DNA of 64,000 nucleotides from Psychrobacillus psychrodurans (GTDB taxonomy: Bacteria > Bacillota > Bacilli > Bacillales_A > Planococcaceae). The notes beneath the pieces are model-generated. The model did no database searches. It was not told the origin of the DNA and was given only the letters and a program-made list of their open reading frames with translations. Positions 52,633-62,033 of this stretch are shown piece by piece. The position numbers and the translations under genes are program-made. Numbering within the stretch: position 1 is the stretch's first letter; every line of letters begins with the position of its first letter. The stretch lies in assembly GCF_027563345.1 (NCBI RefSeq), contig NZ_JAMKBK010000007.1; one strand, given 5' to 3'.

Positions 52633-52662
52633 AACCGCCTTTACTTATGGTACGGTTCACCC
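52633..52662 (-). repeat. rlmH 3' end: presumptive attachment site (att copy 1)
   Basis: The end of rlmH (GEPYHK-stop, minus strand GGGTGAACCGTACCATAAGT) is the reference for five downstream direct repeats. In staphylococci the homologous end of rlmH/orfX is the SCC attB. Assignment by analogy plus repeats seen here. Confidence 0.7.
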
Positions 52663-53120
52663 TTCATAATCCTAAAAGCTCGGTAAACCTGCTCTACCAA
52701 CACTAACTTCATTAACTGATGTGGCAATGTCATTTTACTAAAGGACAATTTTTCGTCAGAACGTTTCAATACATCTTCGTGTAAACCAAGAGATCCGCCA
52801 ATAACAAAAGCGATTTTACTTCTACCATAAGTCATGAGAGACTCCATATCGTTTGCTAGCTGCTCCGAACTTTTCATTTTCCCTTCTATTGCTAAGGCAA
52901 TTACATATGTGTCCGATCCTATTTTAGCTAAAATTCGATCACTTTCTTTTTTCTTAACAATTTCCATATCGGCTTCACTTAAATTTTCAGGTGCTTTTTC
53001 ATCTGGTACTTCCACTAAATCGATTTTGGCATATGCACCTAATCGCTTTGTATATTCCTCTATCCCCATTTTTAAATACTTTTCTTTTAATTTTCCCACC
53101 GATACAATTTGTATATTCAC
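52641..53120 (-). CDS. rlmH: 23S rRNA (pseudouridine1915-N3) methyltransferase
   Basis: 159 residues, the family length. SPOUT-fold signatures FVIGGSLGLHEDVLKRSDEK, MTLPHQLMKLVLVEQVYRAF and the conserved end RIMKGEPYHK. Methylates pseudouridine 1915 in helix 69 of 23S rRNA. Its intact 3' end is the presumed integration point of the cassette array; the terminal codons are preserved, as expected for att sites that regenerate the gene. Confidence 0.97.
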   Translation of the reverse strand: MNIQIVSVGKLKEKYLKMGIEEYTKRLGAYAKIDLVEVPDEKAPENLSEADMEIVKKKESDRILAKIGSDTYVIALAIEGKMKSSEQLANDMESLMTYGRSKIAFVIGGSLGLHEDVLKRSDEKLSFSKMTLPHQLMKLVLVEQVYRAFRIMKGEPYHK

Positions 53121-53207
53121 AGGTTATCCACCTTTACATTTCGTTTACAAACAAGTTATGCACATCACTTATACACATATCCACAGCACTTATCTACATA
53201 TTGTGTT

Positions 53208-53375
53208 TCAATTTTCATTAGCCACAATATATAATGCAGAGCTTTCACAGTATGAACAAACTGTGGATAACTTTTCTTCATTCTTAATCTCTTCTAGCAT
53301 TGGAAATGTTTTTTGTTCCGCTACAAACATGTCTAAAGCGTGATTTATATGGTTTTCGCAACTGAATATTCTCAC
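53208..53375 (-). CDS. yyzF: CxxH/CxxC small protein (YyzF-like)
   Basis: 55 residues from GTG 53375, with AAAGGAG upstream; the frame is open 23 codons further without family similarity. Starts MRIFSCENHINHALDMFVAE and has VCSYCESSA: CxxH plus CxxC, a probable metal site, as in B. subtilis YyzF from the same rlmH-htrA interval. Function unknown. Confidence 0.85.
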   Translation of the reverse strand: MRIFSCENHINHALDMFVAEQKTFPMLEEIKNEEKLSTVCSYCESSALYIVANEN

Positions 53376-53458
53376 TTCTATCTCTCCTTTCGTTGTCGGA
53401 ATACTTTTAATAGTTATACACAAAACACCTATCGTTATCCACAACCTATTTTACCAAA

Positions 53459-53501
53459 CAAAAAACGAGTAGGAAAGACAAGCCTTTCTTTCTCTACTCG
53501 C
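53459..53501 (-). terminator. terminator of the wal operon after htrA
   Basis: Minus strand CGAGTAG...CTACTCG stem with inner GAAAG/CTTTC and a T-run TTTTTTG. Confidence 0.75.
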
Positions 53502-53542
53502 TGTGTAAATCTTTCATTTACATTATTAAGTTATCCACATGT

Positions 53543-54775
53543 TTATAATTCAGATGATTCTTTTAAAACGAGTGTTAATTCGACTAACTTTCCTTGTCTG
53601 TATACTTTGACTTTCAGTTCGTCTCCAGTTTCCTTTTCATTGTATAAGTGTTTTCGTAACTCAATCGTATTCTGTACTTTTTCTCCATCCATTTCTACAA
53701 TAACATCATATGATTTCATCCCTGCTGATGCAGCTGGAGTTCCTTCCACTACCTCGTCAACTACTACACCAGTTGTAACTTCCCCTGGTAGTTTTAAAGT
53801 TTCTTTTTGATGAAATGCAGGTACATTCGTCAAGTCAATAAGGGTGATTCCCATCGATGGACGATTTACTTTTCCATTTTGCTCTAAATCCTCAATGATT
53901 GGAATAGCCGTATTGACTGGAATAGCTAGACCAATTCCTTCAATTGTAGATTCAGATATCTTCATCGAGTTAATACCGATAAGCTGACCTGCCAGATTGA
54001 TCAAAGCTCCTCCACTGTTACCAGGGTTAATCGCTGCGTCTGTTTGTAAGACCTCTGACTGCCAATCCTCTAAACCATCTCCGTTTAAATCAACTGGTAC
54101 CGCACGATCTTTACCTGATACCACACCTGTCGTAACGGAGCCATAAAAATCAAGTCCTAATGGGTTACCGATAGCAATAACAGTTTCTCCTTGCTTTAAT
54201 ACTTCTGAGTCTCCAAATTCTATAACCGCTTCTACACCGGCATCGTCAATTGCCAGAACCGCTAAATCTGACCAAATATCTCCGCCTACAATACTTGCTT
54301 CTACTTTCGATCCATCAGCCAATGTTACTTCCACTGATTTTGCATCTTCAATAACATGATAATTTGTAATTACATATGCTTTACCATTTTCTTTCTTATA
54401 AATAACACCTGATCCTGTGCCTGCATCCTGAGTAGCTTCTGATTGACTCCAGAAGTTTGTAACGGATTGAATGTTCGTTATTCCTACAACCGCACTAGAA
54501 GCTTTTTCTACAGCACCTGTTACATCTGTCGTGACATCTACTGAAAGCTGCTCGGTTTGTTTGATTGTTTCACTCGATTTTGTTTCACTGTCTGAAGGTA
54601 GGTTGGTCACCACGGAAGGTATTAAAAACCAAACAAGTAATGCACCAACTAATACACCTGCTAGTCCACTAAAGAAATAGCCAGCAACTCCTCGCTTTTT
54701 CCCTCCTCGTTTTTCGGGTTCTATTGGAGATTGTTCATTAGGTAGCTGTGGTCCATACGGGTTATTTGTATCCAT
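53543..54775 (-). CDS. htrA: HtrA-family membrane-anchored serine protease
   Basis: 410 residues from ATG 54775 (MDTNNPYGPQLPNEQ). Basic stretch then one membrane helix (~34-52); protease triad His140 (VITNYHVI), Asp170 (WSDLAVLA), Ser254 (INPGNSGGAL); PDZ domain ~310-400. Cell-envelope quality control. Last gene of the wal locus, corresponding to B. subtilis htrC/yycK. A terminator (54865-54903) separates it from walJ, so some transcripts stop before it. Confidence 0.93.
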   Translation of the reverse strand: MDTNNPYGPQLPNEQSPIEPEKRGGKKRGVAGYFFSGLAGVLVGALLVWFLIPSVVTNLPSDSETKSSETIKQTEQLSVDVTTDVTGAVEKASSAVVGITNIQSVTNFWSQSEATQDAGTGSGVIYKKENGKAYVITNYHVIEDAKSVEVTLADGSKVEASIVGGDIWSDLAVLAIDDAGVEAVIEFGDSEVLKQGETVIAIGNPLGLDFYGSVTTGVVSGKDRAVPVDLNGDGLEDWQSEVLQTDAAINPGNSGGALINLAGQLIGINSMKISESTIEGIGLAIPVNTAIPIIEDLEQNGKVNRPSMGITLIDLTNVPAFHQKETLKLPGEVTTGVVVDEVVEGTPAASAGMKSYDVIVEMDGEKVQNTIELRKHLYNEKETGDELKVKVYRQGKLVELTLVLKESSEL

Positions 54776-54864
54776 CTTTCTCTTCCTCTCTGTTTCTAAT
54801 AATCCTGTATTAACAATGTACCCATTCCACATTAAAATAAGATGAAAATTACTTGAAAAATAAA

Positions 54865-54903
54865 TAAAAGTTCCAAATACTATTCATTCATAGTATTTGG
54901 AAC
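54865..54903 (-). terminator. terminator between walJ and htrA
   Basis: TTCCAAATACTAT/ATAGTATTTGGAA perfect stem, then CTTTTATTTAT on the minus strand. Confidence 0.8.
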
Positions 54904-54912
54904 TTCGATTTT

Positions 54913-55701
54913 TTAGACATGCACTAGCTCTGTTGGTTTATTTGCATCCGTGTCATGAAGATGCACATATTCTCCTACAATCACACCACAGGACTGAAGT
55001 GTTTGTGCCACACTCATACGAGCCAGGTCCTTCATATTATTATCTTTGCTTAAATGTGATAAGTAGATATTCGTATTTTTCAGATCAATTACTTCACTCA
55101 TGGCAACTGCAGCATCCTCATTGGAGACATGTCCCACGTCACTTAATATTCTTCGCTTAACTGACCAAGGATAACGCCCCATCTGCAGCATACTAACATC
55201 GTGATTGCTTTCAAAGACAAAGGAGTCTGCCCCTTTAATAAGACCTTTCATCCGATCGCTCACGTAACCAGTATCTGTTATTAAAACAAGCTTCCTGTTG
55301 TTTTCGTGAAAAATGTAAAACATCGGGTCTGCTGCATCATGAGATACAGCAAAAGATTGGATATCAATGGACCCAAACTGTTTTACTGTTTCCATATCAA
55401 ATTGAAACCGCTGGTCTAGTGGAACTTTTCCGATAAGCGGATCCATTGCAGACCAGGTTTTTTGATTTGCAAAAATAGGAACTCCATACTTTCTAGCTAA
55501 GACCCCTAATCCTTTAATATGATCACTATGCTCATGTGTTATAAAAATCCCTGATAGCTTTTTAATATCACGATCTATTTCCTGAAATAGCTCATCCATC
55601 TTTTTGCCACTTAGTCCTACGTCTACTAAAAAGGAATGCTCTTCATTTTCCACATAAACAGCATTACCGCTACTACCACTTGCTAATACACTGAACTTCA
55701 T
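54913..55701 (-). CDS. walJ: MBL-fold metallohydrolase, WalJ/YycJ
   Basis: 262 residues. SVLASGSSGNAVYVE at the N-terminus, metal motif THEHSDHIKGL, then DTGYVSDRM and ESNHDVSML. A beta-lactamase-fold hydrolase, with 5'-exonuclease activity reported for homologues, linked to coordination of division and replication. Follows walI by 12 nt. Confidence 0.94.
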   Translation of the reverse strand: MKFSVLASGSSGNAVYVENEEHSFLVDVGLSGKKMDELFQEIDRDIKKLSGIFITHEHSDHIKGLGVLARKYGVPIFANQKTWSAMDPLIGKVPLDQRFQFDMETVKQFGSIDIQSFAVSHDAADPMFYIFHENNRKLVLITDTGYVSDRMKGLIKGADSFVFESNHDVSMLQMGRYPWSVKRRILSDVGHVSNEDAAVAMSEVIDLKNTNIYLSHLSKDNNMKDLARMSVAQTLQSCGVIVGEYVHLHDTDANKPTELVHV

Positions 55702-55713
55702 TGTTAAAACTCC

Positions 55714-56517
55714 TTATTCTACTACTGTTTGTTCCGTCTCTTTTGGTATCTTAATAACTCTTCCTTCTACTGCATTTACAAAATGTTCCTCAGTTTTTCC
55801 ATCTATTAGTTCTACAACAATATGCCATGTTGGTGCAAAAACTTGTGTCTCTGTTACCTGAGCCAAAGTCGAGTATCCAAGTTCAATTTCTTTTATTGTT
55901 GAGTCTGGTTTTAAAAGAATATTATCATACAATATTTTAATCACCTGTAAATGCGGCACCAATTTTTGCGACACATTATAATTCTCTAAGTCGTCTAGTA
56001 TAGTCTGTTCATAACCAATAAGCTCGTTTTTATCATTCCAATGAACTACCAGCCTTGCATTCGAATTATAGTAAACCAGTCGTTTATCAACTTGTTGAAA
56101 GAACGTAGCTGTTTTACTTTCTTCATCTATATCCCAAAGGCCATAGGCTGATCCTCTTATTACTTGGTCATGTACTATTTTTTCTAGTGTATTTTCATCG
56201 GTTATTTTTATAGGTTCATTAAGAGTGCTGACTAGTTTGACGCTGTCATGTATTTCGACTGTTTGATTTTCCATTCCTTCTATTTCTTCCAGTTTAAAAT
56301 TATGGACGGTGCCTGAAACATAAGAAGCTTCATGGATCCCTTTATCTGTCTCCAAAATTTTTATATTATCCAAAAAAAGCTTTTCCGAGATAGGTGTATC
56401 ATTAGGAATGTCAATTTGTTGAGATTCAGTATACCGATTCATATATAGCGAAAGTAAGAATACGTTTAAAATAGAAAATACAATAATAAATATAGTCTTT
56501 GTTTTATTCCAATCCAT
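55714..56517 (-). CDS. walI: WalRK regulatory protein WalI/YycI
   Basis: 267 residues from ATG 56517 (MDWNKTKTIFIIVFSILNVF) after AGGAGGTG. One N-terminal helix, remainder extracellular. With WalH it holds the WalK kinase in check in Bacillus. Overlaps walH by 14 nt. Confidence 0.93.
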   Translation of the reverse strand: MDWNKTKTIFIIVFSILNVFLLSLYMNRYTESQQIDIPNDTPISEKLFLDNIKILETDKGIHEASYVSGTVHNFKLEEIEGMENQTVEIHDSVKLVSTLNEPIKITDENTLEKIVHDQVIRGSAYGLWDIDEESKTATFFQQVDKRLVYYNSNARLVVHWNDKNELIGYEQTILDDLENYNVSQKLVPHLQVIKILYDNILLKPDSTIKEIELGYSTLAQVTETQVFAPTWHIVVELIDGKTEEHFVNAVEGRVIKIPKETEQTVVE

Positions 56518-57829
56518 ATTTTGCACCTCCTAATAACTCGGGAGATATACGTATCCAGCTTCCACTCTCCACGTAGTACCAAGAAGGTTCCAGATTAAAC
56601 TGAGACTCGGTCTCATCTCGGGATAAATAATATCCAATTACAACATCATCAATAGTACTCGTATCAGTATCTGTTGCAGTAGATAGAAAATCATAAATTG
56701 ACTGTCCTGAAGCTAGCTGTACTTCCCTTGTTTTCAAAGGAACAGCAGCAGTAAGCGTGTAAAGAGGGCGCATATATTGATGCACTCGATCAGTTCCCCA
56801 CTTTAGTGAGATTTCATATATCTCCCTACCAAAAACCGGTAGGCCAGCAAAATACAGTTGATAATTAATTTGACGATTTTCAGTATTCATTCGGGAATAG
56901 CGGTAGTCATCTGTCCATCCGTTATGCTCATTGACAAAATTTAAGCTATTTTGAATGAGATCTACAGACTTTGCTGGGTTTTCATTCTCCGAAGCAGGAT
57001 GAACATAGTTTAAACTTCTAGTACTAAAATTCACTTTCATTAACGCACTATCATCCGTGAATTGTTGTTCATTCATACTAACAGGATTACTTCTCACTAG
57101 GTTTGGATTATTAAATAGAGCATCTTTAAATTTATCGGTATTAATGTCTTTAATGGAATAAGTATAACTCAGGATATTTTCTGGTGTCGATGAAACGTAT
57201 ACCGATAATTTATCGTCTGTAATTATTTCATTATACACTTGCATAGTTTCTGTATGCTTTAAAATACGATTGGTAAACCCTGCATTATTTACTTTTTCTG
57301 CAGTTGCCGTATACATCTTCTGCTGTGATGTACTAATAAAATAAATGTTTAAACTATCCGAGGTTTCCACATTCCAATCGATTATTAAACGATTAAAATG
57401 AGCATCCGGAAAAACCTGTTCTGTAAAAGTTAAGCTAGTGCCTAAAACTTCAACAGGGACATCTGCTGCAAAAAAGAAACTTGCACGATTAGGTGTTTTT
57501 ATAAACTCATTTATTTGATCGGTACTTAACTTATTACTAGATAACTCGACCTTTTGAATTTCCCATTTTTTCATGTTAATGAACACTGATTCGATTGGTT
57601 GACTGTTAAAAGTTCCTTTTAGCCCATCCTTTTGGCTAACAATCATACGATACGGTTTGATAATGTCTTCCATTTCCTTTTTTTCAGCAATGGCTATATC
57701 TACAGTTGTTCCTTCATTTGACTGGATAACCGGTGAATATGTCCATATAGCAAAAGTTAAGGAAAAACTGAGGAGAATAAGTAAGACTAAAACAACTGAT
57801 TTTACTTGCTCAATATATTTCAATCCCAT
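56504..57829 (-). CDS. walH: WalRK regulatory protein WalH/YycH
   Basis: 441 residues. N-terminal helix (~8-28) then a three-domain extracellular YycH fold (TYSPVIQ near the membrane, GLPVFGREIYEI and WIRISPELLGG at the C-terminus). GAGGTAGGTG precedes the ATG. Overlaps the walK 3' end by 10 nt. Confidence 0.93.
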   Translation of the reverse strand: MGLKYIEQVKSVVLVLLILLSFSLTFAIWTYSPVIQSNEGTTVDIAIAEKKEMEDIIKPYRMIVSQKDGLKGTFNSQPIESVFINMKKWEIQKVELSSNKLSTDQINEFIKTPNRASFFFAADVPVEVLGTSLTFTEQVFPDAHFNRLIIDWNVETSDSLNIYFISTSQQKMYTATAEKVNNAGFTNRILKHTETMQVYNEIITDDKLSVYVSSTPENILSYTYSIKDINTDKFKDALFNNPNLVRSNPVSMNEQQFTDDSALMKVNFSTRSLNYVHPASENENPAKSVDLIQNSLNFVNEHNGWTDDYRYSRMNTENRQINYQLYFAGLPVFGREIYEISLKWGTDRVHQYMRPLYTLTAAVPLKTREVQLASGQSIYDFLSTATDTDTSTIDDVVIGYYLSRDETESQFNLEPSWYYVESGSWIRISPELLGGAKYGLE

Positions 57830-59643
57830 TCACCTACCTCATCCGTTAAAATATCCAATGTGAAGAAAATGGTCGTTCCTTGGCCTTCTTCGCTTTCTGC
57901 CCATATTCTACCACCATGGGCTTCAATCATTTCCCGGGCAATTGCTAAACCTAGCCCTGTACCACCCATAGATCTTGCTCTTGCTCGATCTACTCTGTAA
58001 AAGCGATCAAAGACTCGATCTACATTTTCAGATGGAATCCCCATTCCATCATCAGAAATCATTACTTTCAAAATGGAATCCGTCACAACTACTCCAAAAC
58101 GTATATTCCCACCATCTGGAGAATATTTAATCGCATTTGAGATAATATTATCGATTACTTGTGTTAACTTATCAGTATCGATATCCACATAATAGGCTTT
58201 ATCTGAGAGCATGCGGACAAAGGTAACATGATCAGACTTGGAAAGTTCAAATCTGTCTATAATCCGGTTGAAGAACTGATTAAAATTAACAATCTCTCGA
58301 TTCAAATCATAGTCTCTGCTATCCATTTTAGATAATTGTAGAAGATCATTTACAAGTCGAATCATTCGATGGGTCTCTGTTTGAGTTACTTGTAAGAAAG
58401 AGGGGGCTATTTCCTCGTCTTTCCAAGCACCATCAGCTAACGCCTCCAAGTAACTACTCATTGTAGTAAGTGGTGTACGTAATTCATGGGAAACATTCGC
58501 TACAAATTCTCTTCTTTCTATATCCACTTTTTCTTGTTCGGTATTATCGTGTAATACTGCGATTAAACCGTTAACGAAGCCAGTTTCTTTTTGAATAACC
58601 GAAAAATTGGCACGTAAGATAAATGGCCGTTCATTGGAGCTTAAATCCAAGTTAAGAGCTTCTTTTAAGTGTATTAAATCTTCAAAGGAGTGTTCGGAGT
58701 CTATTCCAAGCACAGATATAATCGGACGATTTAATACCATTTCCCTTGGTATACGCAATAATCTAAGTGCAGGATCGTTTATCAATATAACTCTACCTTT
58801 ACGGTCAGTTGCTAATACCCCATCTGTCATGTTGGTTAAAACGGAGGCTAGCTTTCTTCGTTCTGCTTCCGTTGTAGATTGAGATTCTTGCAGTCTATTC
58901 GTCAAATGATTAAAAGCAATTGCCAGTTGTCCAATTTCATCACTTCCATATACTCGTACTTTTCTGGAAAAGTTACCTTTTGCCATGGCTTGAGCTTGTC
59001 GTCTCATATCGGAAATTGGACGTGTAATTGTCTGGGCAATTAGTATTCCTAATATAACTGTAATGACTAAAGCCATTGCAGTACCTCCGGCAAGTATTCG
59101 ATTAATTTCATTCATCTGTCCAAACACATTTTCAATATTAGATTCTATATATAATGTTCCAATTACTTCTCCTTTTGAAATAATAGGTGTAGCTAAAACC
59201 CAAATTCTAACATCACTTTTTCTATCTAACGATATATTTTCTTGTGCAGCTTCTGCTGTAATGGATTTACGAACTAGATCATCCATTGATCGTTGGCCAA
59301 CAATCGACTGGTTGTTTGAATCTGAGGTTGCCAAAATCTGATACCTAGCATCTATAACGCGTACTTCTTTAATATCAATTGAATTGAGACCAGCCAAAAT
59401 AGAATATAAACTTTGTTCTGGTGTTTGGTCTTCTTCGCTCCGTATTTTTATCATTTCTTCCCGTGCACTATATTCTATTAAGCTAACTCGATCAGTTATT
59501 GATTCTTGAAAGTTTTCTCTTAATGTCTTCTCTAGGCCACGAACAAAATATAATCCTATAATTTGCATAGCAATAATAATAAGTAATACATAAATCAGCA
59601 CAATCTTTACGTGAATCGATTTAAAGTATCCAACCTTTTGCAT
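57820..59643 (-). CDS. walK: cell-wall sensor histidine kinase WalK
   Basis: 607 residues. Helix 1 ~12-34, extracellular Cache-like domain ~35-182, helix 2 ~184-205, HAMP ~206-258, PAS ~262-370, HisKA with His386 in VANVSHELRTPLTTM, ATPase domain with N-box DNIISNAIKYSPDGG and GGTGLGLAIAREMIEAHGG. Essential regulator of peptidoglycan hydrolases with WalR. 6 nt after walR. Confidence 0.97.
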   Translation of the reverse strand: MQKVGYFKSIHVKIVLIYVLLIIIAMQIIGLYFVRGLEKTLRENFQESITDRVSLIEYSAREEMIKIRSEEDQTPEQSLYSILAGLNSIDIKEVRVIDARYQILATSDSNNQSIVGQRSMDDLVRKSITAEAAQENISLDRKSDVRIWVLATPIISKGEVIGTLYIESNIENVFGQMNEINRILAGGTAMALVITVILGILIAQTITRPISDMRRQAQAMAKGNFSRKVRVYGSDEIGQLAIAFNHLTNRLQESQSTTEAERRKLASVLTNMTDGVLATDRKGRVILINDPALRLLRIPREMVLNRPIISVLGIDSEHSFEDLIHLKEALNLDLSSNERPFILRANFSVIQKETGFVNGLIAVLHDNTEQEKVDIERREFVANVSHELRTPLTTMSSYLEALADGAWKDEEIAPSFLQVTQTETHRMIRLVNDLLQLSKMDSRDYDLNREIVNFNQFFNRIIDRFELSKSDHVTFVRMLSDKAYYVDIDTDKLTQVIDNIISNAIKYSPDGGNIRFGVVVTDSILKVMISDDGMGIPSENVDRVFDRFYRVDRARARSMGGTGLGLAIAREMIEAHGGRIWAESEEGQGTTIFFTLDILTDEVGEWD

Positions 59644-59649
59644 TAAATT

Positions 59650-60354
59650 CTACTCCTGTTCAGGACTTCGTAAATAGTATCCTACACCTCTTCTAGTTAC
59701 TATCCATGTTGGATGACTTGGATTATCTTCAATTTTTTCACGTAATCGTCGAATTGTTACATCTACTGTACGGACATCACCAAAGTAATCGTACCCCCAT
59801 ACTGTTTGTAGTAAATGTTCACGAGTCATGACTTGTCCTATATGTTTTGCCAAGTAATGCAAAAGCTCAAATTCTCGATGCGTAAGCTCTATTGTTTCTT
59901 CCCTTTTTAACACCAGATACGCATCTGGTTGAATAGTCAGTGGACCAATAACTATTTCATTTGTCAATACTTCTGCATCTTCTTGAATAGTTTGGTGTCT
60001 ACGCATATTTGCTTTAACTCGAGCGATTAATTCTCTAGTACTAAATGGTTTTGTAACATAATCATCTGCACCTAGCTCTAGTCCCAGCACTTTATCTATC
60101 TCTGAATCTTTTGCAGTCAGCATGATAATAGGAAAATCATATTTTTTTCGAATTTCTCTACAAACTTCCATTCCATCTTTGTTAGGAAGCATAATATCTA
60201 ATAACATTAAATCTGGTTGATCCTCTTCTACCTTCTTTAATGCCTCATCGCCATTATATGCACAGGCTACTTGATACCCTTCTTTTTTTAAGTTAAATTG
60301 CAGTATGTCTGCAATTGGTTTTTCGTCATCTACAACTAATATTTTCTTACTCAT
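59650..60354 (-). CDS. walR: response regulator WalR
   Basis: 234 residues, OmpR/PhoB type. Receiver with Asp53 (LMLLDIMLPNKDGME) and winged helix LTHREFELLHYLAKHIGQVM, then VWGYDYFGDVRTVDVTIRRL and IVTRRGVGYYLR. First gene of walR-walK-walH-walI-walJ. Regulates cell-wall hydrolase genes, which may include the M23 gene just upstream (inference). Confidence 0.97.
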   Translation of the reverse strand: MSKKILVVDDEKPIADILQFNLKKEGYQVACAYNGDEALKKVEEDQPDLMLLDIMLPNKDGMEVCREIRKKYDFPIIMLTAKDSEIDKVLGLELGADDYVTKPFSTRELIARVKANMRRHQTIQEDAEVLTNEIVIGPLTIQPDAYLVLKREETIELTHREFELLHYLAKHIGQVMTREHLLQTVWGYDYFGDVRTVDVTIRRLREKIEDNPSHPTWIVTRRGVGYYLRSPEQE

Positions 60355-60516
60355 TTTTAGTCCCCCTTATTCTCGTATTCTATATTTAACTCAATTGAAT
60401 TATTTTTAACAATAATAATATTAACTTTAACATTGTTTTAGGCTTCATGCATCTCTCAAGAAGCGGTGGTGCTATAGTTCGACTTACTTTGACAAATTAT
60501 TTCCCAGGAAATTCAT

Positions 60517-60550
60517 AAAAAAGAGACAGTCCATATTGCGACTGTCTCTA
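60517..60550 (-). terminator. terminator of the M23 peptidase gene
   Basis: AGAGACAGT/ACTGTCTCT stem followed by TTTTTTAT on the minus strand, about 160 nt before walR. Confidence 0.8.
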
Positions 60551-60554
60551 TATA

Positions 60555-62033
60555 TTATTTATTTAATACAGTTAAAGGATTAATTGTAACACCATTTTTT
60601 TCCACTTCGAAATGTAGATGTGTTCCTGTAGAACGCCCAGTACTTCCCATTACACCAATTTTAGTGCCTGTTGGAACTACTTGCCCTACTTCCGCTGTAA
60701 TAGAAGAAAGATGTGCATACGTTGTTTTGTACCCATTTTGATGATCGATGATTACACGGTTGCCATATGTACCATCCCAACCAGCCGCAACTACAATTCC
60801 ATTATCTGCTGCTTTTATTGTAAAACCACTTGGTCTTGCGATATCGATACCTTCATGTTGGCGGCCCCAACGATATCCCATTTTACTAGAAATATATCCA
60901 CCTTCAGCTGGCCAAGCAAATACTCCCGAGCCGCGTGAAGGAATTACTTTCGTTCCTTTTAATACAATGTGCTCTTTTGGTTCTACAAGAATTTTTTCTT
61001 CTACAATAGATTGACCAACTTGTACTCCATTCTCTTTGCGAATTAAGTAAGTTGCCTCTTTTTGACCATCCGAACCTTCTTGTTTTACCTTCGTATCACC
61101 TTTATACATATCCTCTGTTTCTTCTACTTTTTTCGTATGTATTATGGCTTCTACTGCTTTTTTCTCATACTGTACTTCTATATTAATAAGTGGTTTTAGA
61201 ACTGTTACATTTAACTCTTGACCTATTTGTAATACGGTAGAATCCGTTACACCAGGATTAAGTGCTATAAGTTCTGCAGATGTTAAATTATGCTTATTAG
61301 CAATAGTACCTAAAACATCGCCTTCTGCCACAGTATATAACTCTTTTTCTAATGTTCCTTCTAAAAGTAGTTTCACAGCATCGTCTGGTGAAACAATCCG
61401 ATTAGGAGCTGTGTCTACTGTAACTCCTGATACTTTTTCTTTTAAGATTAAATTAGCAATACGAGTTTCATTTTCTTTTAACTTGGGTAAAGATTCACTA
61501 GTATTATTTCTAGCTTCCAGTGTGTTCAGCTCTTCTTCTGAAACAAAATGTAACTTTAGTTTTCTTAAAGCTTCATCGTAAGCCTCTAAGTCTTTGACGT
61601 AGACTGCCATCTCGTCATTGATCGATAATGCAAATGCTTTTGCCTCTACATCTATTAAGCCATCCAGCTTTTGAAGTGTAGTCTCGTCATTTGTATTGGG
61701 AGTAAATACTTGTTCTGGTACTACCGATAAATTAGATCCAGCTGTTAAAGTCATGTTTTTAAACTGGGAGCTAGATTCTTCAATCTTTTTGTCGAGCATT
61801 GATTGTATTTTGGTTTGATCCGAAATAGCCCCTACATATTGACCATCCGTATATATATGGTATATTTCTTTTAATGTATTGCTTTCACTTTCTTTTGCAA
61901 AAGCCATATTAAACGAAATACTTGAGATAAGTAAAACTGATACGGCTGCTTTTTTCACCATATTTGACTTTCCGTTTGAAAGAACATCCAGTTTTGATAC
62001 CTTTTGTTCCTCATTCTTACTTTTCAAAAACAT
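60555..62033 (-). CDS. LysM/G5/M23 peptidoglycan endopeptidase
   Basis: 492 residues. N-terminal cytoplasmic ~25 residues then signal/anchor helix (~28-46), LysM (~235-280: YTVAEGDVLGTIANKHNLTS), G5 domain (~285-360), M23 domain (~370-492) with GYRWGRQHEGIDIA and THLHFEV providing the zinc His/Asp ligands (HxxxD and HxH). Likely cuts peptide cross-links in the wall. Adjacent to walR, whose regulon consists of such enzymes. Confidence 0.92.
   Translation of the reverse strand: MFLKSKNEEQKVSKLDVLSNGKSNMVKKAAVSVLLISSISFNMAFAKESESNTLKEIYHIYTDGQYVGAISDQTKIQSMLDKKIEESSSQFKNMTLTAGSNLSVVPEQVFTPNTNDETTLQKLDGLIDVEAKAFALSINDEMAVYVKDLEAYDEALRKLKLHFVSEEELNTLEARNNTSESLPKLKENETRIANLILKEKVSGVTVDTAPNRIVSPDDAVKLLLEGTLEKELYTVAEGDVLGTIANKHNLTSAELIALNPGVTDSTVLQIGQELNVTVLKPLINIEVQYEKKAVEAIIHTKKVEETEDMYKGDTKVKQEGSDGQKEATYLIRKENGVQVGQSIVEEKILVEPKEHIVLKGTKVIPSRGSGVFAWPAEGGYISSKMGYRWGRQHEGIDIARPSGFTIKAADNGIVVAAGWDGTYGNRVIIDHQNGYKTTYAHLSSITAEVGQVVPTGTKIGVMGSTGRSTGTHLHFEVEKNGVTINPLTVLNK

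Larger units (their letters stand above)
53124..53539. promoter_or_regulatory. DnaA-box cluster
   Basis: Perfect TTATCCACA at 53435, 53531 and (inverse) 53262; TTATACACA at 53169 and 53414; TTATGCACA at 53156; near matches at 53124, 53177 and 53190. Nine sites in about 415 nt on both sides of a 55-codon gene. In B. subtilis a DnaA-box cluster is known near yydA, the rlmH homologue. Confidence 0.75.

Noticed and set aside
46092..52662. Search for a ccr or other site-specific recombinase within the cassette region
   Set aside because: None of the frames shows serine- or tyrosine-recombinase motifs; the array is recombinase-less within this window.
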